Source: Bacillota bacterium (lineage in GTDB: Bacteria > Bacillota > Clostridia > Christensenellales > Aristaeellaceae). Taken from it: a DNA stretch of 64,000 bases. Numbering within the stretch: the first letter of the stretch is position 1; the number at the start of each line of letters is the position of its first letter. Under the pieces are notes generated by a model. That model was given only the letters and a program-made list of their open reading frames with translations. It had not been told where the DNA came from and ran no database searches. Shown piece by piece: positions 17,379 to 29,190 of the stretch. The DNA lies in contig JAEYAR010000093.1 in the NCBI GenBank assembly GCA_023404715.1, positions 1 through 64,000 of the forward strand, written 5' to 3'. Both the position numbers and the translations under genes were made by a program.

Positions 17379-17412
17379 TTGACTATGTAGAGGCATCAAA
17401 AGCCGATATAAT
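17379..17412 (+). promoter_or_regulatory. Possible promoter of the Opp-type operon
   Basis: A perfect TATAAT at 17407-17412 lies about 50 bases before the first permease gene. The best -35-like element, TTGACT at 17379-17384, is 22 bases away, longer than a normal spacer, so activator help or another -35 is likely. Confidence 0.35.
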
Positions 17413-17463
17413 AGTGGCAGACAAAAAAGCATGCATTTTGAGTAATAAGATTAGATTGGTGGG

Positions 17464-18384
17464 ATGTTCATGTTCCGATACGCCCTGCGGCGGCTCATCA
17501 CTTCGGTCGTTACGCTCTTCCTCGTCATCACGCTCACCTTCTTTTTGATGCAGACGGTTCCAGGCGGCCCGTTCCTCGGAGAAAACGTCAACCCGGAGAT
17601 TACCGCGCGCCTGCTCGCGAAATACGGTTACGATCAGCCGTTGCTCACGCAGTACGTGAATTACCTCAAGGATCTTTTCGTCGGCGATATGGGCGTATCC
17701 ATGGTCGTCAAGTCGGGCGAGCCGGTGACCTCGGTGATTGCCAGCCACTTTCCCATATCGTTTCAAATCGGCATGATCGCCCTGCTCATCGCGGTCTTTG
17801 TGGGCATTCCGCTTGGCGTGTTCGCCTCGATGAAGCACGGCTCGATCTTCGATCGGGTATTCATCTTTTTATCCTCGCTCTTCGTCTCCGTGCCCAGCTT
17901 TATCATGACGATCGCGCTGATGCTGATCTTCGGCGTGTGGCTCAAGACGCTGCCGATCGCCTATCTGGAGAACTGGAAGTCCTACATCATGCCGGTCTTC
18001 GGCATGGCGATTTACCCGATGTTTAACCTCGCGCGGCTTACGCGCACGACCATGCTGGACGTCATCGGGCAGGACTACATCAAGACCGCCCGCGCGAAGG
18101 GCCTTTCTACGTTCAAGATCATGTTCAAGCATGCGCTGCGCAACGCGATCATCCCCGTGGTGACGGCGCTGGGTCCGATGATCGCCGGCATATTGACGGG
18201 TTCGTTCGTCGTGGAGAAGGTGTTCGCCATCAACGGCATCGGCAAGTATTTCATTTCCTCCATCAGCGCGCGCGATTACCCGCTCATCATGGGCACCACC
18301 ATCTTCTTTGCCGCGCTGCTGATCGCCTGCAACTACGTGGTGGATTTGCTCTACGGCATCATCGATCCCCGGATCAAGATGTGA
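17464..18384 (+). CDS. Peptide/oligosaccharide ABC transporter permease, DppB/OppB type
   Basis: A 306-residue permease with six segments. The N-terminal FRYALRRL...LFLVITLTFFL block and the ATPase-docking loop around DYIKTARAKGLSTFKIMFKHALRNA are diagnostic of the OppB family. A second ATG at 17470, better spaced from GGTGGGA, may be the true start and would remove two residues. It begins a five-gene importer operon: two permeases, two ATPases and a binding protein. Confidence 0.92.
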   Translation: MFMFRYALRRLITSVVTLFLVITLTFFLMQTVPGGPFLGENVNPEITARLLAKYGYDQPLLTQYVNYLKDLFVGDMGVSMVVKSGEPVTSVIASHFPISFQIGMIALLIAVFVGIPLGVFASMKHGSIFDRVFIFLSSLFVSVPSFIMTIALMLIFGVWLKTLPIAYLENWKSYIMPVFGMAIYPMFNLARLTRTTMLDVIGQDYIKTARAKGLSTFKIMFKHALRNAIIPVVTALGPMIAGILTGSFVVEKVFAINGIGKYFISSISARDYPLIMGTTIFFAALLIACNYVVDLLYGIIDPRIKM

Positions 18385-18412
18385 CCTTTAGATGGAAGAG
18401 AGGAGGATCGAA

Positions 18413-19411
18413 ATGCAATCAAACCCGGATATCATGAAGGAATACGGCATCTCGCCGGCGGATCTCGCTCCTGCGACGGCGCAGGAGAAGGAATCCATCG
18501 ACCAGATGCGCCCCTCGGTCTCCTATTGGAAGGACGCCATGCGCCGCTTTCGGCGCAACAAGCTGGCGATGTTTATGCTCGTGCTGCTGACGATCATCAT
18601 TCTGCTGGCCGTACTCGGGCCGATCGTCTCGCCCTATTCGTACAAGGAGCAATCGCGCGACGTGCGCCAAGGCCCCTCGGTCACCCACCCGCTGGGCACG
18701 GACAAGCTGGGGCGCGATATCTTCGTGCGCGTCATGTACGGCACGCGCATATCCTTGCTGGTCGGCGTGGTGACGATGGCGCTCGTGTGCCTGGTCGGCA
18801 TCACGTACGGCGGCATCGCGGCCTATATCGGCGGCTGGTGCGACAACCTGATGATGCGCTTCGTCGACCTGATGATGACGATTCCCTCCATGCTGATCAT
18901 CATCCTGCTCTCCGTAGTCATGCGGGATCCCTTAAAGGCCATGCTCACGAGCGGCAGCTTCAGCGGGCTGGCCTCGCTGGGCTCGGGCCTGATCTCCATC
19001 TTTATCGTGCTGGCGCTGTTCAACTGGCTGGGTATGGCCCGGTCCGTGCGCGGCGCGCTGCTCATGAACCGCAGGCAGGAATACGTGCTGGCGGCGGAGG
19101 CCATGGGCGCGAAGTCGAAATGGGTGATCGGCAAGCACCTGCTGCCCAATTCTATCGGCGTGATCATCATCAGTGCGACGGGCGTCGTGCCCAGCGCGAT
19201 CATGACCGAATCCTTCCTCAGCTTCATCGGCCTGGGCGTGTCCGCGCCGGTTCCCTCGCTGGGCTCCATGGCCAACGACGCGCTCAACGGCATCATCAGC
19301 TATCCTCTGAACATGGTGTATCCCGCCGTGCTCATCAGCCTGATCATCCTGTGCTTCAACGTGCTGGGCGACGCCCTGCGCGACGCGCTGGATCCCAGGA
19401 TGCGCAAATGA
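18413..19411 (+). CDS. Peptide/oligosaccharide ABC transporter permease, OppC type
   Basis: A 332-residue permease with the OppC layout: an N-terminal cytoplasmic part with a WKDAMRRFRRNKLAMF motif, six segments, and docking loop EYVLAAEAMGAKSKWVIGKHLLPN. ATG 18413 is favoured because AGGAGG (18401-18406) lies 6 bases upstream; ATG 18392 in frame would put this site inside the gene. It follows the OppB-type gene by 28 bases. Confidence 0.92.
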   Translation: MQSNPDIMKEYGISPADLAPATAQEKESIDQMRPSVSYWKDAMRRFRRNKLAMFMLVLLTIIILLAVLGPIVSPYSYKEQSRDVRQGPSVTHPLGTDKLGRDIFVRVMYGTRISLLVGVVTMALVCLVGITYGGIAAYIGGWCDNLMMRFVDLMMTIPSMLIIILLSVVMRDPLKAMLTSGSFSGLASLGSGLISIFIVLALFNWLGMARSVRGALLMNRRQEYVLAAEAMGAKSKWVIGKHLLPNSIGVIIISATGVVPSAIMTESFLSFIGLGVSAPVPSLGSMANDALNGIISYPLNMVYPAVLISLIILCFNVLGDALRDALDPRMRK

Positions 19412-19445
19412 CGAGGGCAGTGCAAAACGACAGGAGGATATGCTT

Positions 19446-21418
<1,973 letters not shown>

Positions 21419-21471
21419 TTTTGTGCGGCCCAAGCCGCATGAGATAAATAATCACTACAGGAGGAACTTAT

Positions 21472-23070
21472 ATGCGCAAACTACTCAGCATGATCCTGGC
21501 CGCCATGCTCATGCTCTCGCTCATGCCCGCCGCCATGGCGGACGGCGAGAACGTGCTGACCATCGCCATGGAAACCCAACCCAACCTGGACCTGCATTGG
21601 AACGCCGGATCCACGGGCGCATTGCTGCAAAACCAGATGTACGAGGGCCTTTACCGCGTGACCGAGACCGGCTTTGAGCTGGCGGGCGCCACGAGCGTGG
21701 ACAAGTCCGAGGACGGCCTGACCTGGACCTATCACCTGCGCGAGGACGCGGTGTGGTCCGACGGCAAGCCGGTCACCGCGGCGGACTACGTGTACAGCAT
21801 GCAGCGCCTGGTGAACCCGGAGGTCTCGAGCATCTACATGTTCGACTATGGCCAGTTCCTCAAGAACGGCACGAAGATCGCCAACAAGGAGATGGACGTC
21901 TCTGAGCTGGGCGTGAAGGCCGTGGACGACTACACGCTGGAGATCCAGCTGGAGGACGTGTGCACGTTCTTCGACGCGATCCTGTGCTACACCACGTTCT
22001 TCCCGCTGCGCGCCGACATGGTGGTGGAAGACGGCACGGGCTACTGGGCCTGGGACGTCGAGCGCTCCATTACGAACGGCCCGATGATCATGACCGCCTG
22101 CGATGAGGACCAGGAGATCGTGCTCGAGAAGAACCCCACCTATTACGGCGCGGCGGACGTGAAGCTGGACAAGCTCGTCGTGAAGCTGATCGACGACAGC
22201 AACACCACCCTGCAGCTGCTGGAGAGCGGCGAGGTGGACATGATCATGTCCTATCCCTCCGAAGAGACCGAGCGCCTGATGGAGGCGGGATTGTATCACT
22301 CCGTTCCGGCGCTGGCGACCAACTTCCTGCTGATCAACACGCAGAAGGAAGGCCTGAGCGATCCGCGCGTACGCAAGGCCCTGTCGCTTGTAATCGACCG
22401 CGAGTTCCTGGCGGACGTCCTGCTGCTGGGCACCAAGACCCCGGCCGTCACCTACGTGGGCGCGGGCTTCCCGGGCAGCACGGACGAGGCGGACTTCCGC
22501 TCCGAGGGCGGCGACCTGTTTGCCACCGACGTAGAGCAGGCTAAGGCGCTGCTGGCGGAGGCCGGCTATCCCGACGGCGCGGGCTTCCCGGTTATCGAGT
22601 GCAGCTACGCCAACAACAGCGCGGACTACACCACGATCTTTGAATACCTGCAGGCCACCTGGGAAGAGGAGCTGGGCCTGACCGTGACCCTCTCGCCCAT
22701 CGAGAAGGCGACGATGACGACCCTGCGTGACAACGGCGACTTCGACATCACCCCGCAGGCCTGGGGCGCGGACTACATGGACGCGAGCAACATGCTCTCC
22801 ATCTTCGTGACCGGCAACTTCATCAACGCGGGCCGTTATAGCTCCGAGGCGTTCGATACCGCCTATAACAAGTCGCTGACGACCATCGACCGCGCGGAAC
22901 GCATGAATCTGCTGCACGAGGCTGAGAAGGCGCTGGTGGTAGACGATTGCGGCATCATCCCGCTCTATCACGGCAACAGCGTGACGCTGTTCAGCGACGA
23001 CGTGTGCACCAACGTGCGCTTCAACGCCAACGGCAAGGTCATCCTGACCGACGTGGTCGTGACCAAGTAA
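21472..23070 (+). CDS. ABC transporter substrate-binding protein, family 5 (OppA/DppA-like)
   Basis: A 532-residue extracellular binding protein. The signal peptide (about 1-23) ends in AMA-D and has no lipobox cysteine. Family-5 blocks are visible: LLQNQMYEGLYR, WTYHLREDAVWSDGKPVTAADYV in two parts, and RVRKALSLVIDREFL. Together with the four genes before it, it makes a complete importer for peptides or small oligosaccharides. A terminator follows 20 bases after the stop. Confidence 0.93.
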   Translation: MRKLLSMILAAMLMLSLMPAAMADGENVLTIAMETQPNLDLHWNAGSTGALLQNQMYEGLYRVTETGFELAGATSVDKSEDGLTWTYHLREDAVWSDGKPVTAADYVYSMQRLVNPEVSSIYMFDYGQFLKNGTKIANKEMDVSELGVKAVDDYTLEIQLEDVCTFFDAILCYTTFFPLRADMVVEDGTGYWAWDVERSITNGPMIMTACDEDQEIVLEKNPTYYGAADVKLDKLVVKLIDDSNTTLQLLESGEVDMIMSYPSEETERLMEAGLYHSVPALATNFLLINTQKEGLSDPRVRKALSLVIDREFLADVLLLGTKTPAVTYVGAGFPGSTDEADFRSEGGDLFATDVEQAKALLAEAGYPDGAGFPVIECSYANNSADYTTIFEYLQATWEEELGLTVTLSPIEKATMTTLRDNGDFDITPQAWGADYMDASNMLSIFVTGNFINAGRYSSEAFDTAYNKSLTTIDRAERMNLLHEAEKALVVDDCGIIPLYHGNSVTLFSDDVCTNVRFNANGKVILTDVVVTK

Positions 23071-23089
23071 ATCGAAACAAAGCCCCAGA

Positions 23090-23124
23090 GCCCCGCATCT
23101 GTCTTAGATGCGGGGCGTTATATT
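23090..23124 (+). terminator. Intrinsic terminator after the Opp-type operon
   Basis: GCCCCGCATCT (23090-23100) pairs perfectly with 23106-23116 around a 5-base loop, followed by a mixed TTATATT tail. Confidence 0.8.
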
Positions 23125-23207
23125 GGATAGATATTGGAAGCCCTGAATGAAAAATGGGAGGCATTACGTTTAATTTACAAGGAAGATTCTGAAAGGGGAG
23201 GAAAAGT

Positions 23208-25448
23208 GTGAGAAGGTTCGTTGCGGCGGTCGTCCTGATTCTTCTTTTGATCCCGGCTACCTATGCGCTGGCCTGGGAGGAGTACGAATTGCCGGGAGGT
23301 GAGGAGTATATCAACAACCTGGCGGAGGGTGGCGGTGAAAGGCTGGCTTTAATAGGCGACAACCTGTACCGGCTCAAAGAGGATATGACCTTTGAGCTCC
23401 TTCAAGAACAAAATACGGCGGGGCTTTATTTGAGCAGCTACGAGTCGGCAGACCCTAAGACCAAGGAGCGCTATGATGCGCTGATCGATCGGCTCATCAG
23501 CGGGGACGACGGGATTTATAATTATAATGCTTACTCAAAGCGCGTCTCCAAATGGAACGGCGGTGCGTTTGAAAAGCTTGATGTCGACCTCTCGGAGATA
23601 GAGGGGATGGAGAGCTTCTACGGCAGCTTTGTCATCGGCGGAAAGCTGTACGGCCGGATGAGCGGATCGGAGGCGGAAGACTATCGCGATTCGTTTGCCC
23701 TTCTCGATCTTGAAACAGGGGAGCTGCACGTGGCCGCCCTGCCGGATAGCGTCGATTACATTCAAAATATGTGCGCTTATCTGGACGGCATGGTGCTGCT
23801 GCTCTATCAGGACCCGGAAAACGACTATCTCTATTCGATCCGGTCGTTTGATCCGATGCAAGGGGAACTGACGGACGATTTGGCCGTCAAGCTGGAAAGC
23901 TATGACTGCGGAGGCCTCGTCTACGACGCTTCGAACAATACCGCCTATTATATGGAGAGCGGGCAGGTAATAGGCGTCCGGGACGGTCAACAGGAGGTTA
24001 TGGCCTATCTTCCGCTGGATTATGTTTCACGCGCCCTGCTGATGCCAGACGGGCGCTATCTGGCCGCATATGAAAAGATCATCGTCACCGAGCTGGATCC
24101 GTCCAAGGCGCCGGACGTCACCCTGCGCGTTGGCGGCTATTACGGCAACGAGGCGACGCGCAGGTTTGCCAGGGAAAATCACGATGTCGCCCTGCTGCTC
24201 GTGGAAGACTATTACAGCGGTTCAGAGGCGCTGGCCAAGGCCATTCAGTCGGGCGAGAAGACGACGGACATCTTCTCCGTCAGCTTTGGCTACGGGCTTT
24301 CCGCGCTCATGCGCAAGGGTTTTACGGAGCCGATTCAAAGCGCGTACCTCAACGAGCAGATCGGGGCCTTTTATCCTGCGCTCAAGGCGCCGCTTTACAA
24401 CGAGCAGGGGGAGTTGTGCGCGGTGCCCAATCAATATTACGTGCGCCCCTGGGGCGTCGACGCGGCGCTCTGGGAGAAGCTGGGACTGGGCGATTACCCG
24501 ACGACCTACGGCGAGCTGCTCGATCTGATGGCCATGTGGGAGACGGATTTTGCCGAGGAACATCCGGACATCACGTTCTATGCCTACTGGAGCAAGGAAG
24601 ATCTGGTGCAAGAGATCATCGAACAGTATATCCGTCAATATGAAGGGGAGGCGTTGCTATCCTTCAACACGCCGGTGCTGCGAGACACGCTGGAGAAGGT
24701 CGATAAGCTGACCGTCGGGGATGTGGACTGGGAGAACATGACGGAGGAGGAAAACGAGGCCCTGAATCAGCGGATGAATCAGCGCTGCGCCATCGGCAGA
24801 GGCATCGGCGAGACCTTCGGCGAGGGTGGTGAGCCCTACCGTTATGAAGACAGCGAAGAGGCGGGGGTGCTGCGCCTGCTCACCCCGCTGACCTTTGAGA
24901 CGGGTCAGGAGCCGGTGATGGAGGCCAGCGGCCGGGTCTTTATCGTCAATCCGCTGAGCGAAAACAAGGAGGCGGCTGTTCGCTTCCTGGAAACCCTCGT
25001 CAAGTCTCAGCTGGACGGCACGATGTCGTACGAGGCGACCCTGTACATCGCCAGACCCGATCTGAACGATCCGGTGCGCAGGCGAGACTTCGAAAAAAGC
25101 GTAAAGAGGATGACGCAGAACCTCGAGGAATTGATGGCGACCAGAGAGTTGGTCTCTGATGTGGACAAGCCGGAGATCGATGACGAAATCGCCTATTATG
25201 AGGAGTGGCTTACCCATCAGGAGGAGCACCAGTGGCAGTATACCGCCGAGGGGATCGCTGGATACCGGCGGGTAGGACACTATGCGCGTACGGATGAACA
25301 TTCCCTCTTCCTGACGCGGGATGGAGAGAGCGGCATGACGGAGCTGCGCAACGTCGTCAACCGCTACACGGACGGCCAGCTGACGCTAGACGCCTTCCTG
25401 CGCGAACTGGATCAAAAGGCGAAGATGATCTATCTGGAGGGACGGTAA
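23208..25448 (+). CDS. Secreted two-part protein: novel N-terminal domain plus extracellular solute-binding-like domain (copy 1)
   Basis: A 746-residue exported protein starting with GTG after GAAAGGGGAGG. The signal peptide (about 1-22) ends in ALA-W. Residues about 23-300 contain repeated strand-turn units (LYRL, KLYGRM, GLVYD, AYYMESGQVIGVRDG) that look like a beta-propeller-like sensor, without any family I recognise. Residues about 300-746 look like a family-1 solute-binding protein (TDIFSV, WGVDAALWEKLGLGDYPTTYGELLDLMAMWE, NPLSENKEAAVRFLE). No dedicated permease follows. It is roughly 75% identical by eye to the next gene, a tandem duplication. Confidence 0.75.
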   Translation: MRRFVAAVVLILLLIPATYALAWEEYELPGGEEYINNLAEGGGERLALIGDNLYRLKEDMTFELLQEQNTAGLYLSSYESADPKTKERYDALIDRLISGDDGIYNYNAYSKRVSKWNGGAFEKLDVDLSEIEGMESFYGSFVIGGKLYGRMSGSEAEDYRDSFALLDLETGELHVAALPDSVDYIQNMCAYLDGMVLLLYQDPENDYLYSIRSFDPMQGELTDDLAVKLESYDCGGLVYDASNNTAYYMESGQVIGVRDGQQEVMAYLPLDYVSRALLMPDGRYLAAYEKIIVTELDPSKAPDVTLRVGGYYGNEATRRFARENHDVALLLVEDYYSGSEALAKAIQSGEKTTDIFSVSFGYGLSALMRKGFTEPIQSAYLNEQIGAFYPALKAPLYNEQGELCAVPNQYYVRPWGVDAALWEKLGLGDYPTTYGELLDLMAMWETDFAEEHPDITFYAYWSKEDLVQEIIEQYIRQYEGEALLSFNTPVLRDTLEKVDKLTVGDVDWENMTEEENEALNQRMNQRCAIGRGIGETFGEGGEPYRYEDSEEAGVLRLLTPLTFETGQEPVMEASGRVFIVNPLSENKEAAVRFLETLVKSQLDGTMSYEATLYIARPDLNDPVRRRDFEKSVKRMTQNLEELMATRELVSDVDKPEIDDEIAYYEEWLTHQEEHQWQYTAEGIAGYRRVGHYARTDEHSLFLTRDGESGMTELRNVVNRYTDGQLTLDAFLRELDQKAKMIYLEGR

Positions 25449-25490
25449 GGCCGGGCGCGATAAAACGGCAAGCGAATGGGAGGAAACAAA

Positions 25491-27725
25491 GTGAGAAAGC
25501 TGGTTGCGGCGATCGTCCTGATTTTTCTTTTGTTCCCGGCCGCTTATGCCCTGGCCTGGGAAGAGTACGATTTGCCGGAGGGCGAGCAAAGCGTCTATGG
25601 TCTAGCGCAAGGCAATGGCGAAAGACTGGCCCTGATGGACAGACGCCTTTACCGATTAAATGAAGACATGACCTTTGAACTCCTGAAAGAACAGAATACG
25701 GCCGGATTGCGTTACAGCGATTATCAAACGGCCGGGCCGGAAGCAAAGGCGCGCTATGAAGAGCTGATCGAGCGGTTGATCAGCGGAGACGACGGCATTT
25801 ATGCCTATAATTCCTATGCGAGGCGCGTCCTCAAATGGAATGGGGATGCGTTTGAGGCGTTGCCCATCGACCTTTCGGAGGCGGAGGAAGCCGACGAGTT
25901 TTATGGCAGCTTTGTCGCAGGCGGGAAGCTCTACGGTCTAGTGAACGAGGCGGAAGATTATCGGGAAGCGCTGTGCACGATCGACCTGAAAATAGGGGGG
26001 GTGAGTCTGATCAGCCTGCCGGACGGCGTAGATTACATAGAGGAGATCTGCGCCTATAAGGACGGCCTTGTGCTGCTGCTCTATCAGGATCCGGAGAACA
26101 ATTACCTCTATTCGTTGCGGTCGTTCGATCCGGCGAAGGGGGAGCTGACGGACGATTTGACCGTCAAGATGGAGAGCTTCAACTGTGGCGGGCTCGTCTA
26201 CGACGCCCCGACCGATACGGCCTATTATATGGAGTGCGGCCAGGTGATCGGCGTCCGAGACGGTCAACAGGAGGTTTTAGCCTATCTTCCGCTGGATTTC
26301 GCCGCCTGCGCGCTGCTGCTGCCAGACGGGCGCTATCTGGCAACGTATAGGAAGATCATCGTCACCGAGCTGGATTCGTCCAATGTGCCGGGCGTCACCC
26401 TGCGCGTCAGCGGCCACTACGCCAACGAGGCGACGAACCGGTTTGCCAGGGAAAATCCCGATGTCGCGCTGCTGATGGTAGATGACTTTTACAGCAGCTC
26501 GGAGGAGCTGGCCCAGGCCATTCAATCGGGCGACGCGTCGACGGATATCTTTAGCATCGGCATTGGCTACGGGCTTTCCGCGCTCATGCGCAAGGGCTTT
26601 GCGGAGCCGATTCAAAGCGCCTACCTCAACGAGCAGATCGGGGCCTTCTATCCTGCGCTCAAGGCGCCGCTCTACAACGAGCAGGGCGAGCTGTGCGCAG
26701 TGCCGTATGAATTTTATGTACGCCCCTGGGGCGTCGACGCGGCGCTTTGGGAGAAGCTGGGCCTGGGCGATTACCCGACGACCTACGGCGAGCTGCTGGA
26801 TCTGATGGCCATGTGGGAGACGGATTACGCCGGGGAACATCCGGACATCACGTTCTATCCCTACTGGGGGCAAGAAGAGCTGGTGCGTGAGCTCATCGAA
26901 GACTATATCCGTCAATACGAAGGGGAGGAATTGCTTTCCTTTAACACGCCGGTGCTGCGAGAGGTGCTGGAAAAGGTCGAGGAGCTGACCGCCGGGGAGG
27001 TGGACAGGGAGAACATGACGGAGGCGGAGCGAGAGGCCCTGAGCCGGCGGATGAACCAGCGCTGCCTCATCGATAAGCGGATCGGCGGGGTTCTGGATGA
27101 AGGCGGGAAGCCCTATCATTCTGGAGACGACGACGAGGCGGGAAGGGTGCTTCTGCTCACCCCGCTGACCTTTGTGGCGGGCCAGGAACCGGTGATGGAG
27201 GCCAGCGGCGACGTCTATATCGTCAATCCGCTGAGTGAAAACAAGGAGGCGGCCGTGCGCTTCCTGGAAGCCCTCGTCAAGTCTCAGCTGGACGGCACGT
27301 TAACGCGCGAGGAAATCCCGTACATCGCCAGACCCGATTGGAACGACCCGGTGCGCGAGCGAGACTTTGATAAACGCGTGATGGCGATCGCGAAGGACAT
27401 CGAGGAATTGAAGGCGGCCAGGGAATGGGTCTCTGACGTGGACAAGCCGGAGGTCGACGCGGATATCGCCTTTAATGAGGAGTGGCTCGCCCATCAGGAG
27501 GAATATCAGTGGCAGTTTACCCCCGAGGGGATCGCGGGATACCGGCGGGTAGGGGCCTATGCGCGTACGGACGCGCATTCCCGCTTCCTCACGAACGATG
27601 GGGAGAGCGGCATGTCGGAGCTGCGCGGCGTCATCTCCCGTTATGCAGACGGCCAGCTGACGCTGGACGCCTTCCTGCGCGAGCTGGATCAAAAGGCGAA
27701 GATGATGTACTTGGAAGGTCGGTAA
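25491..27725 (+). CDS. Secreted two-part protein: novel N-terminal domain plus extracellular solute-binding-like domain (copy 2)
   Basis: A 744-residue tandem paralogue of the preceding gene, collinear over its whole length including signal peptide, N-terminal strand-rich domain and C-terminal binding-protein-like domain. GTG 25491 is preferred because it matches the start of copy 1 and has GGGAGGA 6 bases upstream; ATG 25476 would overlap that site. Differences concentrate in surface-like stretches such as SQNRDS-type loops and near residues 150-200, while GEPIQ-like core blocks are kept, so the two may bind different ligands. This is inferred by eye, not measured. Confidence 0.75.
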   Translation: MRKLVAAIVLIFLLFPAAYALAWEEYDLPEGEQSVYGLAQGNGERLALMDRRLYRLNEDMTFELLKEQNTAGLRYSDYQTAGPEAKARYEELIERLISGDDGIYAYNSYARRVLKWNGDAFEALPIDLSEAEEADEFYGSFVAGGKLYGLVNEAEDYREALCTIDLKIGGVSLISLPDGVDYIEEICAYKDGLVLLLYQDPENNYLYSLRSFDPAKGELTDDLTVKMESFNCGGLVYDAPTDTAYYMECGQVIGVRDGQQEVLAYLPLDFAACALLLPDGRYLATYRKIIVTELDSSNVPGVTLRVSGHYANEATNRFARENPDVALLMVDDFYSSSEELAQAIQSGDASTDIFSIGIGYGLSALMRKGFAEPIQSAYLNEQIGAFYPALKAPLYNEQGELCAVPYEFYVRPWGVDAALWEKLGLGDYPTTYGELLDLMAMWETDYAGEHPDITFYPYWGQEELVRELIEDYIRQYEGEELLSFNTPVLREVLEKVEELTAGEVDRENMTEAEREALSRRMNQRCLIDKRIGGVLDEGGKPYHSGDDDEAGRVLLLTPLTFVAGQEPVMEASGDVYIVNPLSENKEAAVRFLEALVKSQLDGTLTREEIPYIARPDWNDPVRERDFDKRVMAIAKDIEELKAAREWVSDVDKPEVDADIAFNEEWLAHQEEYQWQFTPEGIAGYRRVGAYARTDAHSRFLTNDGESGMSELRGVISRYADGQLTLDAFLRELDQKAKMMYLEGR

Positions 27726-27767
27726 GCTAAGCGCAATAAAGCGGAGAACGAATGGGAGGAACAAAGA

Positions 27768-28538
27768 ATGACCGAGCATCCAAAGGCGTGCTTATCAAAC
27801 CCGCCGGCGCAGACGCCTGAGCACGTTACACACAGGACGTTTCACAGCGAGCTGGTCGATTGCGAGGTAGGCTATAACATCTACCTGCCGCCCGACTATG
27901 CGGATAGCGGGGCGCGGTATCCCGTCGTATATCACCTGCACGGGTACAGGGGCAACGAGTCGACCGATATCTGGCCCCTGGAAAAGCGCTACAGGGGCGG
28001 GGCGGCGATCACGGTCTTTGCGAACGGCACCGCATCCAACGGCTATCTGGATCGCGAGCTGCCCATTGAATCGATCATCCTGACCGAGCTGATCCCCCAT
28101 ATCGACGCGCAGTACAGGACGCAGGCAACCCGCGCGGGCAGGTCGATCTCCGGGTTTTCGATGGGCGGCGCGGGCGCGTTCTACTATGCGGTCAAGCACC
28201 CTGAAATCTTTGGCGCGGTGACCGCGTACGCGGGCACGTATCATCACTTCTATCACAAAGGGAGCCGTACCGTAGGCATGGCGCCGGAAAAGGCCGCCGA
28301 AATATACGAAAGCATGATGTGCGAGGAGCGGTATTTGGAGGAAGACAATATACTCTACCTGGTCCGCCGGAACGCTGAGAGAATACGCGGCGATTTGCAG
28401 ATCGAACTGCATGTCGGGTCGAACGACATCCTGTTTTGCGACAACGAGATTTTGCACTTGTATTTAAACGCGTTGAATATCCCGCATGCATACAGGATAT
28501 TCGACGGCGCCGGGCACGAGCTGGGGAAAATTTTATGA
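27768..28538 (+). CDS. Esterase D-like alpha/beta hydrolase
   Basis: A 256-residue cytoplasmic esterase with no signal peptide. It has YPVVYHLHGYRGNES (oxyanion loop), nucleophile elbow ISGFSMGGAGAFYYA, a C-terminal aspartate in GSNDILF and histidine in GAGHELG, so the triad is complete. The layout matches the putative esterase family that includes S-formylglutathione hydrolases and acetyl/feruloyl esterases. It lies 42 bases after the paralogue pair, after AATGGGAGGAAC, and ends that transcript. Confidence 0.82.
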   Translation: MTEHPKACLSNPPAQTPEHVTHRTFHSELVDCEVGYNIYLPPDYADSGARYPVVYHLHGYRGNESTDIWPLEKRYRGGAAITVFANGTASNGYLDRELPIESIILTELIPHIDAQYRTQATRAGRSISGFSMGGAGAFYYAVKHPEIFGAVTAYAGTYHHFYHKGSRTVGMAPEKAAEIYESMMCEERYLEEDNILYLVRRNAERIRGDLQIELHVGSNDILFCDNEILHLYLNALNIPHAYRIFDGAGHELGKIL

Positions 28539-28583
28539 CGGCTTGGATTTAAGCGGTCCCTTCGGGCAGAGAGATAAGCAAAT

Positions 28584-28622
28584 GGGCGGCATCAGACAAA
28601 ATCTGAGGCCGCCCATCTTTTT
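28584..28622 (+). terminator. Intrinsic terminator after the esterase gene
   Basis: GGGCGGC-A-TCAGA (28584-28596) pairs with TCTGA-G-GCCGCCC (28602-28614), with one A-G mismatch, around CAAAA. A T-rich tail follows. It marks the left edge of the AT-rich island. Confidence 0.85.
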
Positions 28623-28684
28623 CTTGTGTTTGCATTATGATTCTAGGCGATGTGTGACGTGCCATTCGAAAAGCTTATATCGGG

Positions 28685-29011
28685 TCATTCTTCATTGGCT
28701 AACCAGTCGATGAACGAGGAAATCAGCCGTAGATCCCGCGGTGTCCTGCCCTTTAACTTTTGAATGATAGCGATTTGTAAGTCGCTCGATGTCTCTTGCG
28801 CTGTGCCGAGCAACAATGTGTTGGGCGTAATATTCAGTGCGTTGCAAATACGCAAAAGCACATCTATGCTCGGTATCGATCGCGCGCATTCTATGGCTGA
28901 TAAATACTTATCGTTAAGATCGCACATTTCGCAGACCTGCGCTTGCCTTAGGCCTAACTCAATTCGTCTGCGCGCGATACGCCGCCCTATCTCCCGATAG
29001 TCAATGTCCAT
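28685..29011 (-). CDS. XRE/Cro-CI-type helix-turn-helix regulator
   Basis: A 108-residue DNA-binding protein. Residues about 8-62 form the HTH_3 domain (IGRRIARRRIELGLRQAQV, then DKYLSAIECARSIPSIDVLLRI), followed by a short C-terminal helix pair. ATG 29011 with GAGGGGG upstream is chosen; the open frame reaches 29059, but those extra 16 residues are not part of the domain. It is divergent from a consensus-like promoter at 29094-29122 that is embedded in CTAC/GTAG palindromes, which it may repress. It is the first gene of the AT-rich island. Confidence 0.87.
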   Translation of the reverse strand: MDIDYREIGRRIARRRIELGLRQAQVCEMCDLNDKYLSAIECARSIPSIDVLLRICNALNITPNTLLLGTAQETSSDLQIAIIQKLKGRTPRDLRLISSFIDWLANEE

Positions 29012-29077
29012 GGTAAATCCCCCTCGTTCAGTATAGTCAGATGATAGGGATTTACACACGGAGGATAAACAGTCTAA

Positions 29078-29135
29078 AAGTAGGAAAAACTACTTGACGT
29101 AGGAATTTGTAAGAATTATAATAGGATTACCTACT
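29078..29135 (+). promoter_or_regulatory. Strong promoter embedded in palindromic half-sites
   Basis: TTGACG (29094-29099), 17 bases, TATAAT (29117-29122). AAGTAG (29078-29083) and CTACTT (29090-29095) form a perfect inverted repeat touching the -35 box; further half-sites are GTAGG at 29099-29103 and CCTACT at 29130-29135. Such an arrangement fits a Cro/CI-type operator for the divergent XRE regulator. Transcription from it would run into the terminator of cassette 1 within about 90 bases, with no gene between. Confidence 0.7.
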
Positions 29136-29190
29136 AAAAACAAGAATGTGCCGAGGAGCTCAGTGAATCCACCGAGGGACATGGACGAAA

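Noticed and set aside
17348..17548. Small 66-residue frame before the Opp-type operon
   Set aside because: Overlaps the start of the permease gene in another frame, crosses the -10 box and has serine/arginine-rich shadow composition.
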